Part shown: positions 1 through 8,046 of the stretch, one piece after another
Numbering within the stretch: the stretch's first letter is position 1
Layout: each line of letters starts with the position of its first letter
Assembly: GCA_944321525.1 (NCBI GenBank)
Contig: CALULQ010000003.1
Coordinates: 1 to 64,000, forward strand
Direction of reading: 5' to 3'
DNA from: an uncultured Paraprevotella sp.
Lineage (GTDB): Bacteria; Bacteroidota; Bacteroidia; Bacteroidales; Bacteroidaceae
DNA: 64,000 nucleotides
The notes under the pieces: model-generated
Databases searched by the model: none
Told to the model about the DNA's origin: nothing
What the model saw: the letters and a program-made list of their open reading frames with translations, nothing else
Position numbers and translations under genes: made by a program

Positions 1-14
1 TTTGATAATAGGGT

Positions 15-57
15 TTCCCGCCCGCGAAGTGAAAACCTCGCGGGCGGGAATTTTTTT
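15..57 (+). terminator. Rho-independent terminator of an upstream gene outside the window
   Basis: A perfect 13-bp GC-rich stem (15-27 with 38-50) with a 10-nt loop is followed at once by seven T residues. It ends a transcript entering from the left and isolates the histidine kinase gene from it. Confidence 0.9.
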
Positions 58-81
58 ATGCGCGCTTCGCGCAAGCAATAA

Positions 82-1308
82 ATGCCGTTTCGGTTCGTTA
101 AAATAGAAGTGAAATCTAAGTCCTTGAATATGCAGTGGTATGATCGAATCAGGCAAGTGAAATTCCTCTTGGTGATAATGGCGATTGTGATTGCCGTAGG
201 TTCTCTTATTATTTCAAATTATCTGGTGCGCGACCTGGCGTTGGGGGAGCATCAGAACATGGAAGTGTGGGCGGAGGCGATGCGGACACTGAACAATGCC
301 GATGAAAACACTGACGTCTCTTTGGTCCTGAAAGTATTGAACGGGAACAACACGATTCCAGTCATAGTCCAGTACAAATCGGGAGAAATCCAAAGTTTCA
401 GGAACTTGTCCATCAAGGCCCATAACGAGGCGGACAGCCTTCGCGAAATAAAGCGGATGGCGGAAAACATGCGTAGCGATGGGCGGGTAATCCGCTTGTA
501 TCTGAACGAGGGGGCACAAGACACTGCCGAGCAGGACTATATGGAGATTTGTTATGACGACTCGACCATGCTGAAGAGACTTGCATCTTATCCTTACATT
601 CAGTTAGGGGTGGTGCTGATATTCGTCATGGTGGCCATCTTTGCCTTGTTGAGTTCGAAGAAGGCGGAACAAAACAGGGTGTGGGTGGGGTTGTCGAAAG
701 AGACTGCGCATCAGTTGGGCACGCCGATTTCTTCCTTGATGGCTTGGGTGGAGATTTTGAAGGAGAATTATCCGCAAGACGAACTGATTCCGGAAATGGA
801 CAAGGATGTGAAGCGGCTGGAGATGATTGCCGACCGCTTCTCGAAGATTGGTTCTTTGCCTGAACCCAAGGAAGAGTCTGTGAACATGGTGCTTGACCAT
901 GTGATAGATTATATTTCGCGGCGCACTTCCAATAAGGTAAGTATTTCTTGCCATTTGCCGGAGTCTCCTTTGGAGGTCCGTATGTGTGCTCCCCTTTTTG
1001 AGTGGGTGATTGAGAACCTGTGTAAGAATGCCATAGACGCAATGGGCGGACAAGGCTGCATTACCATTGAGGCTTTCGAGGAAGGCGGGAAAGTGGTGGT
1101 GGAGGTGACGGATACGGGCAAAGGTATTTCCAAGAATCATTTCCAGACGGTGTTCAGCCCGGGTTTCACGACTAAGGAACGGGGATGGGGACTGGGACTG
1201 TCGTTGGCCAAGCGCATTGTGGAGGAATACCATAAGGGGCGGATTTTCGTGAAATGGTCGGAGCAGGGCGTGGGGACGACTTTCAGGGTGGAGTTGAAAA
1301 AGTATTAA
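82..1308 (+). CDS. Membrane sensor histidine kinase
   Basis: Two-component sensor kinase of the inner membrane. One membrane segment lies near residues 28-50 and another near 173-190, enclosing a sensor region of about 120 residues with no domain I recognise. The cytoplasmic part has the phosphoacceptor box KETAHQLGTP (His210 counted from this start), the N box NLCKNAIDAM, the G1 box DTGKGI and the G2 box GWGLGLSLAKRI, so all parts of a HisKA/HATPase_c kinase are present. No response regulator is adjacent, so the partner is unknown. The start is uncertain: ATG 82 follows a tiny ORF (58-81), while ATG 130 (residue 17) would give a more typical N-terminus just before the first membrane segment. 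Confidence 0.9.
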   Translation: MPFRFVKIEVKSKSLNMQWYDRIRQVKFLLVIMAIVIAVGSLIISNYLVRDLALGEHQNMEVWAEAMRTLNNADENTDVSLVLKVLNGNNTIPVIVQYKSGEIQSFRNLSIKAHNEADSLREIKRMAENMRSDGRVIRLYLNEGAQDTAEQDYMEICYDDSTMLKRLASYPYIQLGVVLIFVMVAIFALLSSKKAEQNRVWVGLSKETAHQLGTPISSLMAWVEILKENYPQDELIPEMDKDVKRLEMIADRFSKIGSLPEPKEESVNMVLDHVIDYISRRTSNKVSISCHLPESPLEVRMCAPLFEWVIENLCKNAIDAMGGQGCITIEAFEEGGKVVVEVTDTGKGISKNHFQTVFSPGFTTKERGWGLGLSLAKRIVEEYHKGRIFVKWSEQGVGTTFRVELKKY

Positions 1309-1332
1309 ATCAAGTGTTTTTTACCGTTTTTA

Positions 1333-1363
1333 TTGCCGCCCTCACTTATTTTTTGTAAATTTG
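1333..1363 (+). promoter_or_regulatory. Bacteroidetes-type promoter for the DUF177-rpmF genes
   Basis: TTG at 1333-1335 and TAAATTTG at 1356-1363 are 20 bp apart, matching the -33/-7 consensus of Bacteroidetes. The predicted start of transcription lies only a few bases before ATG 1372, so the message may be nearly leaderless. This rules out the longer reading frame that would begin inside the promoter. Confidence 0.75.
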
Positions 1364-1371
1364 CAGCCCAA

Positions 1372-1932
1372 ATGAGTGTGCTTGACAATTATAATATTGA
1401 TTTGAACGATGTCCGGTCAGATGCCGTAGACTACCGGTTTGATTTGGACCGGCAGTTCTTCGATGCAGTGGAGAGCACCTTGTTGAGAGGCGGAAACGTG
1501 GCTGTTGACTTGAAGGTGAAGAAGAACGGAGGTGCTTATGCCTTCGTGTTCCGCATAAATGGGATGGTACAAGTGCCGTGCGACCGGTGTCTTGACGACA
1601 TGGATTTGATGATTGAAACGGAGCGCGAGCTTACGGTTAAGGTGGGCGAGGAGTACTCCGATGAAGGTGACATCATCATTCTTCCGTGCGACAAGGCCGT
1701 GTTGAACGTGGCTTGGATAATATATGAATTCATCGCGTTGGAAGTTCCGCTTACACATGTGCATGAACCTGGACATTGCAATGCGGAAATGGCGGAAATG
1801 CTTGCAGCGCATTTGGTGACTTCGCCGGAGGAAGGGGAGTTTTCCGATGACGGAGACCGCGGGCAGGAAAACGACGGGAAACCGTCCGACTCGCGGTGGG
1901 ACAAATTAAGGGAAATATTAGATAATAATTAA
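1372..1932 (+). CDS. DUF177 (YceD-like) protein
   Basis: A 186-residue cytoplasmic protein of the DUF177/YceD family. The family gene almost always sits directly before rpmF, as here (11 bp gap), and is linked to large-subunit rRNA and ribosome assembly. Visible family features are the paired cysteines VPCDRCLDDM and a later acidic stretch. The C-terminus is rich in Asp, Glu and Gly before a short basic end (SRWDKLREIL). The start at 1372 is chosen because the promoter -7 box ends at 1363. No domain beyond DUF177 is seen. Confidence 0.88.
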   Translation: MSVLDNYNIDLNDVRSDAVDYRFDLDRQFFDAVESTLLRGGNVAVDLKVKKNGGAYAFVFRINGMVQVPCDRCLDDMDLMIETERELTVKVGEEYSDEGDIIILPCDKAVLNVAWIIYEFIALEVPLTHVHEPGHCNAEMAEMLAAHLVTSPEEGEFSDDGDRGQENDGKPSDSRWDKLREILDNN

Positions 1933-1943
1933 AATAAAAGAAA

Positions 1944-2132
1944 ATGGCACATCCTAAAAGAAGACAATCGAAAACGAGAACCCGTAAGAGAAGAACTCAT
2001 GATAAGGCTGTAGCGCCGACGTTGGCTATTTGCCCGAATTGCGGTGCTTTCCACATTTATCACACTGTATGTCCGACTTGCGGCTATTACAGGGGTAAGG
2101 TGGCTATTGTGAAGGAAGAAGCTGCGGTTTAA
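1944..2132 (+). CDS. rpmF: 50S ribosomal protein L32
   Basis: Small zinc-ribbon ribosomal protein of 62 residues. The N-terminus is very basic (HPKRRQSKTRTRKRRTH) and is followed by the zinc-binding pairs CPNCG and CPTCG, so this is the cysteine-containing (zinc) form of L32. It shares the promoter of the DUF177 gene upstream and is followed by a terminator, so the two form a short transcription unit. Confidence 0.97.
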   Translation: MAHPKRRQSKTRTRKRRTHDKAVAPTLAICPNCGAFHIYHTVCPTCGYYRGKVAIVKEEAAV

Positions 2133-2147
2133 TGAAGTAAGAAAGTA

Positions 2148-2199
2148 TAGCCAGAGAATACCTACTATTTAATATAAGTGGTTCTCCGGCTACTTTTTT
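2148..2199 (+). terminator. Terminator after rpmF
   Basis: An 11-bp stem (2148-2158 with 2182-2192, one mismatch) closes an A/T-rich loop and is followed by CTTTTTT. It separates rpmF from fabH, for which I see no strong promoter of its own, so read-through is likely. Confidence 0.75.
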
Positions 2200-2216
2200 A
2201 GAAAGTAGATTTCAGA

Positions 2217-3221
2217 ATGGAGAAGATAAATGCGGTAATCACCGGCATCGGCGGTTACATTCCTGAATACGTCTTGAACAACGACGAGTTGTCGCGCATG
2301 GTTGACACGAATGATGAGTGGATCATGACGCGCATCGGCGTGAAGGAAAGGCGCATCCTCAATGAAGAAGGCTTGGGAACGAGCTATATGGCCCGCAAGG
2401 CTGCCAAGCAATTGTTGCAAAAGACCGGTGTGAACCCGGATGAGATTGATTGCGTGATTGTGTCTACCTCCACGCCTGATTACCATTTCCCTTCGGTGGC
2501 TTCCATTGTCATCGGGAAATTGGGTTTGTCGAACGCTTTTGCCTATGACCTTCAGGCTGCATGCAGCGGGTTCCTCTTCGCGATGGACACGGCTGCGGCT
2601 TTGATTGAGTGCGGGCGTTATAAGAAAATCATAGTGATTGGAGCCGACAAGATGTCTTCGATGGTGGATTACACCGACCGCGCTACGTGTCCTATCTTCG
2701 GTGATGGCGCTGCTGCCGTGTTGGTGGAGCCTACGACGGAGGATCTCGGTTGGAAGGACGCTTACCTGCGCACCGACGGGAAGGGCTTGCCTTTCCTGTG
2801 TATGAAGGCCGGCGGTTCGGCATGTCCCCCTTCGTATTTCACTATTGACCATCGCCTGCATTACCTTCATCAGGAAGGCCGAACGGTGTTCAAGTTCGCC
2901 GTGACAAACATGAGCGACGCGTCGGCGCTGATTGCCGAGCGCAATGGCCTGACGAAAGACAATATCGCATGGGTGATTCCTCATCAGGCTAACGTACGCA
3001 TCATCGAAGCCGTGGCCCATCGTTTGGAATTGCCGATGGAAAAGGTGATGCTGAACATCCAGCGCTATGGCAACACCAGTGCGGCGACATTGCCGTTGGC
3101 CCTGTGGGATTATGAGTCGCAGTTGAAGAAGGGCGACAACCTGATATTTACGGCCTTTGGCGCGGGCTTCACATGGGGCGCCGCTTACATGAAATGGGGA
3201 TACGACGGCGCGGCCAAGTAG
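2217..3221 (+). CDS. fabH: 3-oxoacyl-[ACP] synthase III (KAS III)
   Basis: Condenses acetyl-CoA with malonyl-ACP to begin fatty-acid synthesis; cytoplasmic. At 334 residues it has the normal FabH length. The Cys-His-Asn triad is visible: Cys in [10 protein letters not shown] near residue 114, His in IPHQAN and Asn in YGNTSAA. The nearby [11 protein letters not shown] ending is typical. It lies in the common order rpmF-fabH-era-der, although a terminator follows before era. Confidence 0.97.
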   Translation: MEKINAVITGIGGYIPEYVLNNDELSRMVDTNDEWIMTRIGVKERRILNEEGLGTSYMARKAAKQLLQKTGVNPDEIDCVIVSTSTPDYHFPSVASIVIGKLGLSNAFAYDLQAACSGFLFAMDTAAALIECGRYKKIIVIGADKMSSMVDYTDRATCPIFGDGAAAVLVEPTTEDLGWKDAYLRTDGKGLPFLCMKAGGSACPPSYFTIDHRLHYLHQEGRTVFKFAVTNMSDASALIAERNGLTKDNIAWVIPHQANVRIIEAVAHRLELPMEKVMLNIQRYGNTSAATLPLALWDYESQLKKGDNLIFTAFGAGFTWGAAYMKWGYDGAAK

Positions 3222-3259
3222 AACGGCAAGCCAGACAGAATCCCGTTACATCGCATAAG

Positions 3260-3290
3260 AAACGCATCCGTTTGTAAGATGCGTTTTTTT
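3260..3290 (+). terminator. Terminator between fabH and era
   Basis: A 9-bp stem (3260-3268 with 3278-3286) runs into a T tract reaching 3290. It excludes the long era reading frame that would start with TTG inside this T tract. Confidence 0.88.
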
Positions 3291-3312
3291 GTTCAAACAA
3301 AATGAAAAGATT

Positions 3313-4197
3313 ATGGCACACAAAGCTGGTTTCGTGAACATCGTGGGCAACCCGAACGTGGGTAAGTCCACCTTGATGAATCTTTTGGTGGGCGAGCGTA
3401 TCTCCATCGCTACGTTCAAGGCTCAGACCACCCGCCACCGCATCATGGGCATCCTGAACACGGACGACATGCAAATCTGTTTCTCTGACACGCCGGGGGT
3501 GCTGAAGCCCAATTACAAGCTGCAGGAGTCCATGCTGAACTTTTCGGAGTCGGCCTTGACGGACGCCGATGTGCTCTTGTATGTGACCGACATGGTGGAG
3601 AAACCGGACAAGAATGCCGATTTCCTGGAGAAGGTGGCCAAGATGGATGTTCCAGTGTTGCTGCTCATCAATAAGATAGACCTGAGCAACCAGAAGGACT
3701 TGGCGGCGAAAGTGGAAGCGTGGCACGACGTGCTGCCGAAAGCTGAAATCATTCCGATTTCGGCTTTGTGTAAGTTCAACGTGGACATGGTGCTGAAGCG
3801 CATCAAGGAACTTTTGCCAGACTCGCCTCCTTATTTCGACAAAGACCAATGGACGGACAAGCCGGCACGTTTCTTCGTGGCGGAAATCATACGCGAGAAA
3901 ATCTTGTTATACTACGACAAGGAGATTCCCTACTCGGTGGAAGTCGTAGTAGAGCAGTTCAAGGAAGATGAGAAGTCCATCCACATCAACGTGGTGATTT
4001 ACGTGGAGCGTGAATCGCAGAAGGGCATCATCATCGGTCACAAGGGCGTGGCGTTGAAGAAGGTGGCCACGGAAGCCCGCAAGGCGCTGGAGAAGTTCTT
4101 TGGCAAGAGCATCTATTTGGAAACATTTGTCAAGGTTGACAAGGATTGGAGAAGTTCGGAACGAGAGTTGAAGAACTTCGGATATAATTTGGATTAG
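3313..4197 (+). CDS. era: GTPase Era, 16S rRNA maturation factor
   Basis: Era binds the 3' end of 16S rRNA and helps 30S assembly. This 294-residue protein has the G1 motif GNPNVGKST, G3 DTPG, G4 NKID and a C-terminal KH domain with GXXG at IIIGHKGVAL. The start at ATG 3313 gives MAHKAGFVNIVG, matching the family N-terminus; the upstream extension lies in a terminator. der follows after 32 bp with no terminator between, so era and der are probably co-transcribed. Confidence 0.97.
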   Translation: MAHKAGFVNIVGNPNVGKSTLMNLLVGERISIATFKAQTTRHRIMGILNTDDMQICFSDTPGVLKPNYKLQESMLNFSESALTDADVLLYVTDMVEKPDKNADFLEKVAKMDVPVLLLINKIDLSNQKDLAAKVEAWHDVLPKAEIIPISALCKFNVDMVLKRIKELLPDSPPYFDKDQWTDKPARFFVAEIIREKILLYYDKEIPYSVEVVVEQFKEDEKSIHINVVIYVERESQKGIIIGHKGVALKKVATEARKALEKFFGKSIYLETFVKVDKDWRSSERELKNFGYNLD

Positions 4198-4229
4198 CAA
4201 TCAGGCTGTGAAGCCGAAAAAAGAGTATT

Positions 4230-5543
4230 ATGGGAAATATAGTGGCAATAGTCGGACGCCCGAATGTGGGGAAGTCGACACTTTTTAACCGCTTGACGCA
4301 GACGCGCCATGCGATTGTGAGTGATGAAGCAGGAACGACGCGCGACCGCCAATACGGCAAGTCGGAATGGTGCGGGCGGGAATTCTCGGTGATAGATACC
4401 GGAGGATGGGTCGTCAATTCGGACGATATCTTCGAAGAGGAGATACGCAAGCAGGTGGTGTTGGCCACGGAAGAGGCCGACGTCGTATTGTTTTTGGTGG
4501 ACGTGAGAAATGGCGTGACGGATTTGGACGAAGCTGTGGCCAATATTCTGAGGCGCTCCAAAAAGCCGGTCATTCTGGTGGCCAACAAGGCCGATACGAA
4601 TGAGTGGACTTATGGCGCGGCGGAGTTTTATTCTTTGGGTTTGGGAGACCCTTATCCCATTTCGGCGGCAACGGGTAGCGGCACGGGCGACTTGCTGGAC
4701 CTTGTCGTGAAGAAGTTTCCCAAGACGGCGGACGATGCGACGGACGAGAACATCCCGCGCTTCGCCGTGGTGGGGCGACCGAACGTGGGGAAATCGAGCC
4801 TGATAAACGCCTTTATCGGCGAAGACCGCAACATCGTGACGGACATTGCTGGAACGACGCGCGATTCCATTTATACCCGCTACAACAAGTTCGGGTTCGA
4901 CTTTTACTTGGTAGACACGGCCGGCATACGCCGCAAGAACAAGGTGAAGGAAGATCTGGAATTCTATTCCGTGATGCGCTCCATCCGTGCGATTGAGAAC
5001 TCCGACGTGTGCATCCTGATGCTCGACGCGGAGCGAGGCATCGAGGCCCAGGACCTGAATATTTTCCAAGTCATCCAGCGCAACAACAAGAGCCTGGTGG
5101 TGGTGGTCAACAAGTGGGACCTGGTGGAAGAAAAGACCACCATGGTGATGAACGAGTATGAATACGCCATTCGCAACCGCATGGCTCCGTTCGACGATTT
5201 CCCCATCATCTTTGCTTCGGCCATGACCAAACAGCGCATCTTCAAGGTGCTCGAGACGGCCAAGGACGTTTACCAAAGCCGGAAGCGGCGCGTGGCTACG
5301 GCCAAGTTGAACGAGGAGATGCTCCCCCTGATAGAGGCTTATCCGCCTCCTTCCATCAAGGGCAAGTACATCAAGATAAAGTATTGCATGCAGTTGCCCG
5401 AGACGCAAATCCCCTCTTTCGTGTTCTACGCCAATCTGCCGCAGTATGTGAAGGAGCCTTACCGCCGCTTCCTGGAGAATAAGATCCGCGAGCGCTGGGA
5501 CTTCAGCGGTACGCCCATCAACATCTTCATACGTCAGAAATGA
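4230..5543 (+). CDS. der: Ribosome-associated GTPase Der (EngA)
   Basis: Tandem-domain GTPase for 50S subunit assembly. Two complete G domains are visible: GRPNVGKST with DTGG and NKAD in the first, GRPNVGKSS with DTAG and NKWD in the second. A KH-like C-terminal domain ends at about residue 437, the usual length. The stop overlaps the start of the next small lipoprotein gene by four bases (ATGA), indicating translational coupling. Confidence 0.97.
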   Translation: MGNIVAIVGRPNVGKSTLFNRLTQTRHAIVSDEAGTTRDRQYGKSEWCGREFSVIDTGGWVVNSDDIFEEEIRKQVVLATEEADVVLFLVDVRNGVTDLDEAVANILRRSKKPVILVANKADTNEWTYGAAEFYSLGLGDPYPISAATGSGTGDLLDLVVKKFPKTADDATDENIPRFAVVGRPNVGKSSLINAFIGEDRNIVTDIAGTTRDSIYTRYNKFGFDFYLVDTAGIRRKNKVKEDLEFYSVMRSIRAIENSDVCILMLDAERGIEAQDLNIFQVIQRNNKSLVVVVNKWDLVEEKTTMVMNEYEYAIRNRMAPFDDFPIIFASAMTKQRIFKVLETAKDVYQSRKRRVATAKLNEEMLPLIEAYPPPSIKGKYIKIKYCMQLPETQIPSFVFYANLPQYVKEPYRRFLENKIRERWDFSGTPINIFIRQK

Positions 5544-5929
5544 GAAGGACGACCATCGGCCTCTGCGTTGCGGCTTTGGGCTTGTCGCTGTGTATGTCGT
5601 GCCGAAAGGACGGCAAGAGTGAAATCAGCCGCGCGGCGGAAACATATTACGGCTACCTGATAGAGGGCAAGTATGCCGACTACGTGGGCGCCATTGCCTA
5701 CAGCGACAGCATGACGGAGGAGTATCGCAGCCAGATGGTGGACCTCGTGGCCCAGTATGCGGCCCGCGAGCGCGAATCCAGGGGCGGGCTGGTGGCGGCC
5801 AAGGCGCTGGACGACACCGTGTCGGGCGACGTGGGCAGCGTCTTCATCGAGGTGCTTTTCGGCGACAGCACGCGCGAAGAGGTTTCCTTGCCCATGGTCC
5901 GTTGCGGCGAGGTTTGGAAGATGCAATAA
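5540..5929 (+). CDS. Small lipoprotein, possibly DUF4878-like
   Basis: A 129-residue exported protein. A basic start and hydrophobic segment end in LCMSC near residue 21, a lipoprotein signal, so the mature protein is probably membrane anchored. The rest ([18 protein letters not shown], then a short beta-rich end) resembles the NTF2-like DUF4878 lipoproteins common in Bacteroidales, but that assignment rests on general pattern only. It overlaps der by four bases and is followed by a strong hairpin, so it is the last gene of the era-der unit. Confidence 0.75.
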   Translation: MRRTTIGLCVAALGLSLCMSCRKDGKSEISRAAETYYGYLIEGKYADYVGAIAYSDSMTEEYRSQMVDLVAQYAARERESRGGLVAAKALDDTVSGDVGSVFIEVLFGDSTREEVSLPMVRCGEVWKMQ

Positions 5930-5944
5930 TAGGATTATGAATGG

Positions 5945-6000
5945 TTTCAGCCGGTTAGGGGCTTCCGAATAGGGATTCCTTAACCGGCTGAAATGTTTTA
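5945..6000 (+). terminator. Strong hairpin after the lipoprotein gene
   Basis: A perfect 13-bp inverted repeat (5945-5957 with 5981-5993) is followed by a weak T-rich tail (TGTTTTA). It probably ends the era-der-lipoprotein transcript. Confidence 0.7.
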
Positions 6001-6003
6001 ATG

Positions 6004-6181
6004 CGGCATTCGTTCCGCCTGTTGCACAAGGTGGTTGGGTTGGGGGAGACAAATGTTTTCCCCGAACGCCCTCGTGGTGGGAGGTCATGCGCCGCAGTTC
6101 ACCGTCTTGGTCAGGGTGGGGGAATAGCTCGTCCGTCCGTTTGTTTTTGATGGGGCGGGATAGCGCAAACGTGGCGGAATG
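6004..6181 (+). ncRNA. Candidate structured RNA of unknown type
   Basis: The gene-free stretch before tpx can close on itself. GCATT plus CCGCC (6004-6017, with a 4-nt bulge) pairs with GGCGGAATGC (6172-6181), and the next bases inside (GTTGC against GCAAAC) can extend the helix. GGGGGA and TCCCC near 6041-6062 form an inner hairpin. A terminator follows directly (6188-6217). A rod of about 180 nt with paired ends would suit a 6S-type RNA, but I see no clear promoter at its left end and no conserved sequence that proves the family. The strand is inferred from the terminator only. Confidence 0.35.
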
Positions 6182-6187
6182 CAAAAT

Positions 6188-6217
6188 AAAAGCCGGCATA
6201 ATGCGCTTTTTATTTTG
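6188..6217 (+). terminator. Terminator after the RNA candidate
   Basis: AAAAGC at 6188-6193 pairs with GCTTTT at 6205-6210, followed by TATTTTG. It ends where the -33 element of the tpx promoter begins. Confidence 0.55.
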
Positions 6218-6244
6218 TTTTTCCCTCTGCCTGCACTATCTTTG
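6214..6244 (+). promoter_or_regulatory. Promoter of tpx
   Basis: TTG at 6215-6217 and TATCTTTG at 6237-6244 are 19 bp apart, a full Bacteroidetes promoter. Transcription would start about 65 bases before the tpx ATG. Confidence 0.75.
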
Positions 6245-6314
6245 CCGTGTAGCCGCAAGGCTATCCGGCCTGCGCCTATTGCGCGCCGGGATACTAAACA
6301 ATAAAAAAATAACC

Positions 6315-6824
6315 ATGGAACAATTTGAAACTGTGACATTCAAAGGCATGGCTGTGCACACCAACGGGACGATGCCCCGGAAAGGCGGGATGGCGCCCGA
6401 GTTTACGGCCGTGGCAGGTGATTTGAGCGAACTGACCTTGAGCAGCCTTCGGGGCAGGCGCGTGGTGTTGAACATATTCCCCAGTCTGGACACTTCGGTG
6501 TGCGCCACTTCGGTGCGCAAGTTCAACGTGAAGGCGGCCCAGCTGGATAATGTGCAAGTCCTGGCCGTGTCCATGGATTTGCCCTTCGCGCAGGGGCGCT
6601 TCTGCTCCACCGAGGGCATTGAGCGCGTGAAGCCCGTGTCGTTGTTCCGCAGCAAGGACTTTGCGGAGAACTATGGGCTGATGATGACGGACGGTCCCTT
6701 GGCCGGACTGGCGGCGCGGGCCGTCATCGTGGTGGACGAGGACGGACGGGTGGCCTACGCCCAGCTGGTTCCGGAAATCACAGAAGAGCCGGACTATGAG
6801 TCCGCCCTCGCGGTCTTGAAATGA
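6315..6824 (+). CDS. tpx: Thiol peroxidase (atypical 2-Cys peroxiredoxin)
   Basis: Reduces hydrogen and alkyl peroxides using thioredoxin. The 169-residue protein has the peroxidatic cysteine in PSLDTSVCATSVRKFN and the resolving cysteine in GRFCSTEG, the spacing typical of Tpx. MAPEF near residue 26 and the C-terminal PEITEEPDY are also family features. ATG 6315 gives the normal length; the longer open frame to 6087 runs through the terminator and promoter. It is a single-gene unit with its own promoter and terminator. Confidence 0.95.
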   Translation: MEQFETVTFKGMAVHTNGTMPRKGGMAPEFTAVAGDLSELTLSSLRGRRVVLNIFPSLDTSVCATSVRKFNVKAAQLDNVQVLAVSMDLPFAQGRFCSTEGIERVKPVSLFRSKDFAENYGLMMTDGPLAGLAARAVIVVDEDGRVAYAQLVPEITEEPDYESALAVLK

Positions 6825-6850
6825 CGTCGGCCCGTCGGTTGGCGGAAAAT

Positions 6851-6897
6851 GGAAACAGAGTGAGGCATCCCTTCATCGGGGTGCCTTTTCTGTTTCC
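6851..6897 (+). terminator. Terminator after tpx
   Basis: An inner 8-bp stem (6864-6871 with 6878-6885) followed by TTTT sits inside a second 9-bp stem (6851-6859 with 6889-6897). Either form would stop transcription just past tpx. Confidence 0.7.
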
Positions 6898-6961
6898 GCC
6901 CGTCTGTTCCCGCGCCGTGCGCTTGCCCTTTTCCATGCGGTGACGTGTGCAGTGCGTCAGC

Positions 6962-7005
6962 GTACTTTGCGGCAAGTACTCGAGTACTTGCCGCAAAGTA
7001 CAATT
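6962..7005 (-). repeat. 22-bp-unit palindromic repeat, copy A
   Basis: Two 22-bp units (6962-6983, 6984-7005), each with GTACT near one end and AGTAC near the other around a CCGC/GCGG core. Together 6962-7001 is a perfect 40-bp palindrome centred on CTCGAG. The right flank (CTGCACTCCGCAAGGCG) is the reverse complement of the left flank of copy B, so A lies in the opposite orientation. It fills the gap between tpx and the Abi gene with no gene of its own. Confidence 0.85.
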
Positions 7006-7044
7006 CTGCACTCCGCAAGGCGGTTTCCAATAGTCCGCAACCTT

Positions 7045-7090
7045 TGGGGCGTATTCCGGCGGAGTGATGCCCTCCTGTTGTTTTGGACAT
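7045..7090 (+). pseudogene. Fragment similar to the 5' end of the DUF4160/DUF2442-like gene
   Basis: About 34 bases around ATG 7067 (ATTCCGGCGGAGTGATGCCC and the following bases) match the region just before and over the start of the gene at 29265, with about 31 identities and one gap. The frame ends after ten codons here. I read it as a remnant of a related gene or its leader, cut off by the Abi module. Confidence 0.45.
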
Positions 7091-7165
7091 TTGTCGAAAT
7101 GACGGGGATGTTCGAATCAGAAATGAAATGCAGAAGAAAAGGATAAGGTGTAACTTTTTTTTTGC

Positions 7166-7173
7166 TAACTTCG
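7166..7173 (+). promoter_or_regulatory. Probable -7 box of the Abi locus
   Basis: TAACTTCG matches seven of eight consensus positions. Its expected start site, near 7180, lies at the left edge of the structured leader. The -33 region is not convincing. Confidence 0.45.
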
Positions 7174-7180
7174 CGAAAAG

Positions 7181-7258
7181 GCATAAAAAAACCCGGATTC
7201 ATCACCAGTAACTGAAAGCTGGGAGAGGAACGCCCGGGACTGCACTGCAAAAATATAT
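7181..7258 (+). ncRNA. Structured leader RNA of the Abi gene (AbiF-RNA-like candidate)
   Basis: Between the putative -7 box and the Abi start codon the sequence can fold compactly. CCCGG at 7192-7196 pairs with CCGGG at 7234-7238 and encloses a hairpin CCAG/CTGG (7205-7208 with 7219-7222); GGG 7221-7223 and CCC 7233-7235 offer an alternative pairing. Small structured RNAs directly upstream are known for abiF-type HEPN genes, where they are thought to act like type III antitoxin RNAs. I infer the same role from position and structure; I cannot confirm the family by sequence. Confidence 0.45.
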
Positions 7259-7263
7259 AAAAC

Positions 7264-7926
7264 ATGGAACATAGCAAAGAGTTTTTCGAGAAAGTTTTCT
7301 CCACCAAGCGCATGGAGAGGTATTTCAGTCTTTATCCTGGTAACGAAAACCGTGCCATGCAGCACTACTGTTGTAACCTGCAACTGGCGGAGGCTTTCTA
7401 CGTCAGCCTGTCCGCGTTGGAAGTAACCCTGCGCAACGCCTTGTGCCGTGAGTTGGAAACAATGACTGGACGTGCGGATTGGTATGCCGTATTTCCAACC
7501 ACGCCGGGGCTTGCAAAACTGAACCGTTACATTACGCAGGCGAGCAAACAGATAGCCGGGCGGCACGAGGGTATTACCCCTTCAAAAATCGTGGCCGAAC
7601 TGACATTGGGGTTCTGGGTGTCGTTGTTGAACAGCGAGTACGAGCGTCTGTTGTGGAAAGACCTGCGCCGTGCGTTCCCTTTTATGCCTAAACATGAGCG
7701 GAAGCGCAAGAACGTGTCCGCTCCTTTGAACCAGTTCCGGACATTGCGCAACCGGGTATTCCACAACGAATCCATTTGTTGGAACTTGTGTCGTGTGGAA
7801 GAGATACACCGGGAAATGGTTACGGTGATGGGATGGATTAATAAGGATGTCCCCGGTTGGTTGGAGTTGATTGACCGTTTTCATGACGTGTGCCGGCAGA
7901 TTCGGGCAACGATGAGTTGGGATTAA
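7264..7926 (+). CDS. Abi family protein (Abi_2/AbiF-like, HEPN)
   Basis: A 220-residue phage-defence-type protein. The C-terminal half has LNQFRTLRNRVFHNE, where RNRVFH is the RNxxxH signature of HEPN ribonucleases, and ELTLGFWVSLL upstream is a typical Abi_2 segment. Such proteins abort phage infection or act as RNA-controlled toxins by cleaving RNA; that role is inferred here. It starts at ATG 7264 behind a short structured leader. No other defence gene adjoins, and gene fragments flank it on both sides, as expected of an inserted accessory gene. Confidence 0.85.
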   Translation: MEHSKEFFEKVFSTKRMERYFSLYPGNENRAMQHYCCNLQLAEAFYVSLSALEVTLRNALCRELETMTGRADWYAVFPTTPGLAKLNRYITQASKQIAGRHEGITPSKIVAELTLGFWVSLLNSEYERLLWKDLRRAFPFMPKHERKRKNVSAPLNQFRTLRNRVFHNESICWNLCRVEEIHREMVTVMGWINKDVPGWLELIDRFHDVCRQIRATMSWD

Positions 7927-8046
7927 TTTGCGCTATCAAGTTTAGCTTGTTGAAAGTAGGAGGTATCAATCTTTACAAGCGAATAAAAACATTAATCCGA
8001 TAAATCCCGCGTCAGAAAGGAGATGGATGTACTTCTTCCCCGGGGC

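Noticed and set aside
6087..6314. N-terminal extension of tpx
   Set aside because: It crosses a terminator and the tpx promoter; Tpx proteins begin at the equivalent of 6315.
6962..7005. CRISPR array
   Set aside because: Units are directly adjacent without unique spacers, only two or three per site, and no cas genes are present.
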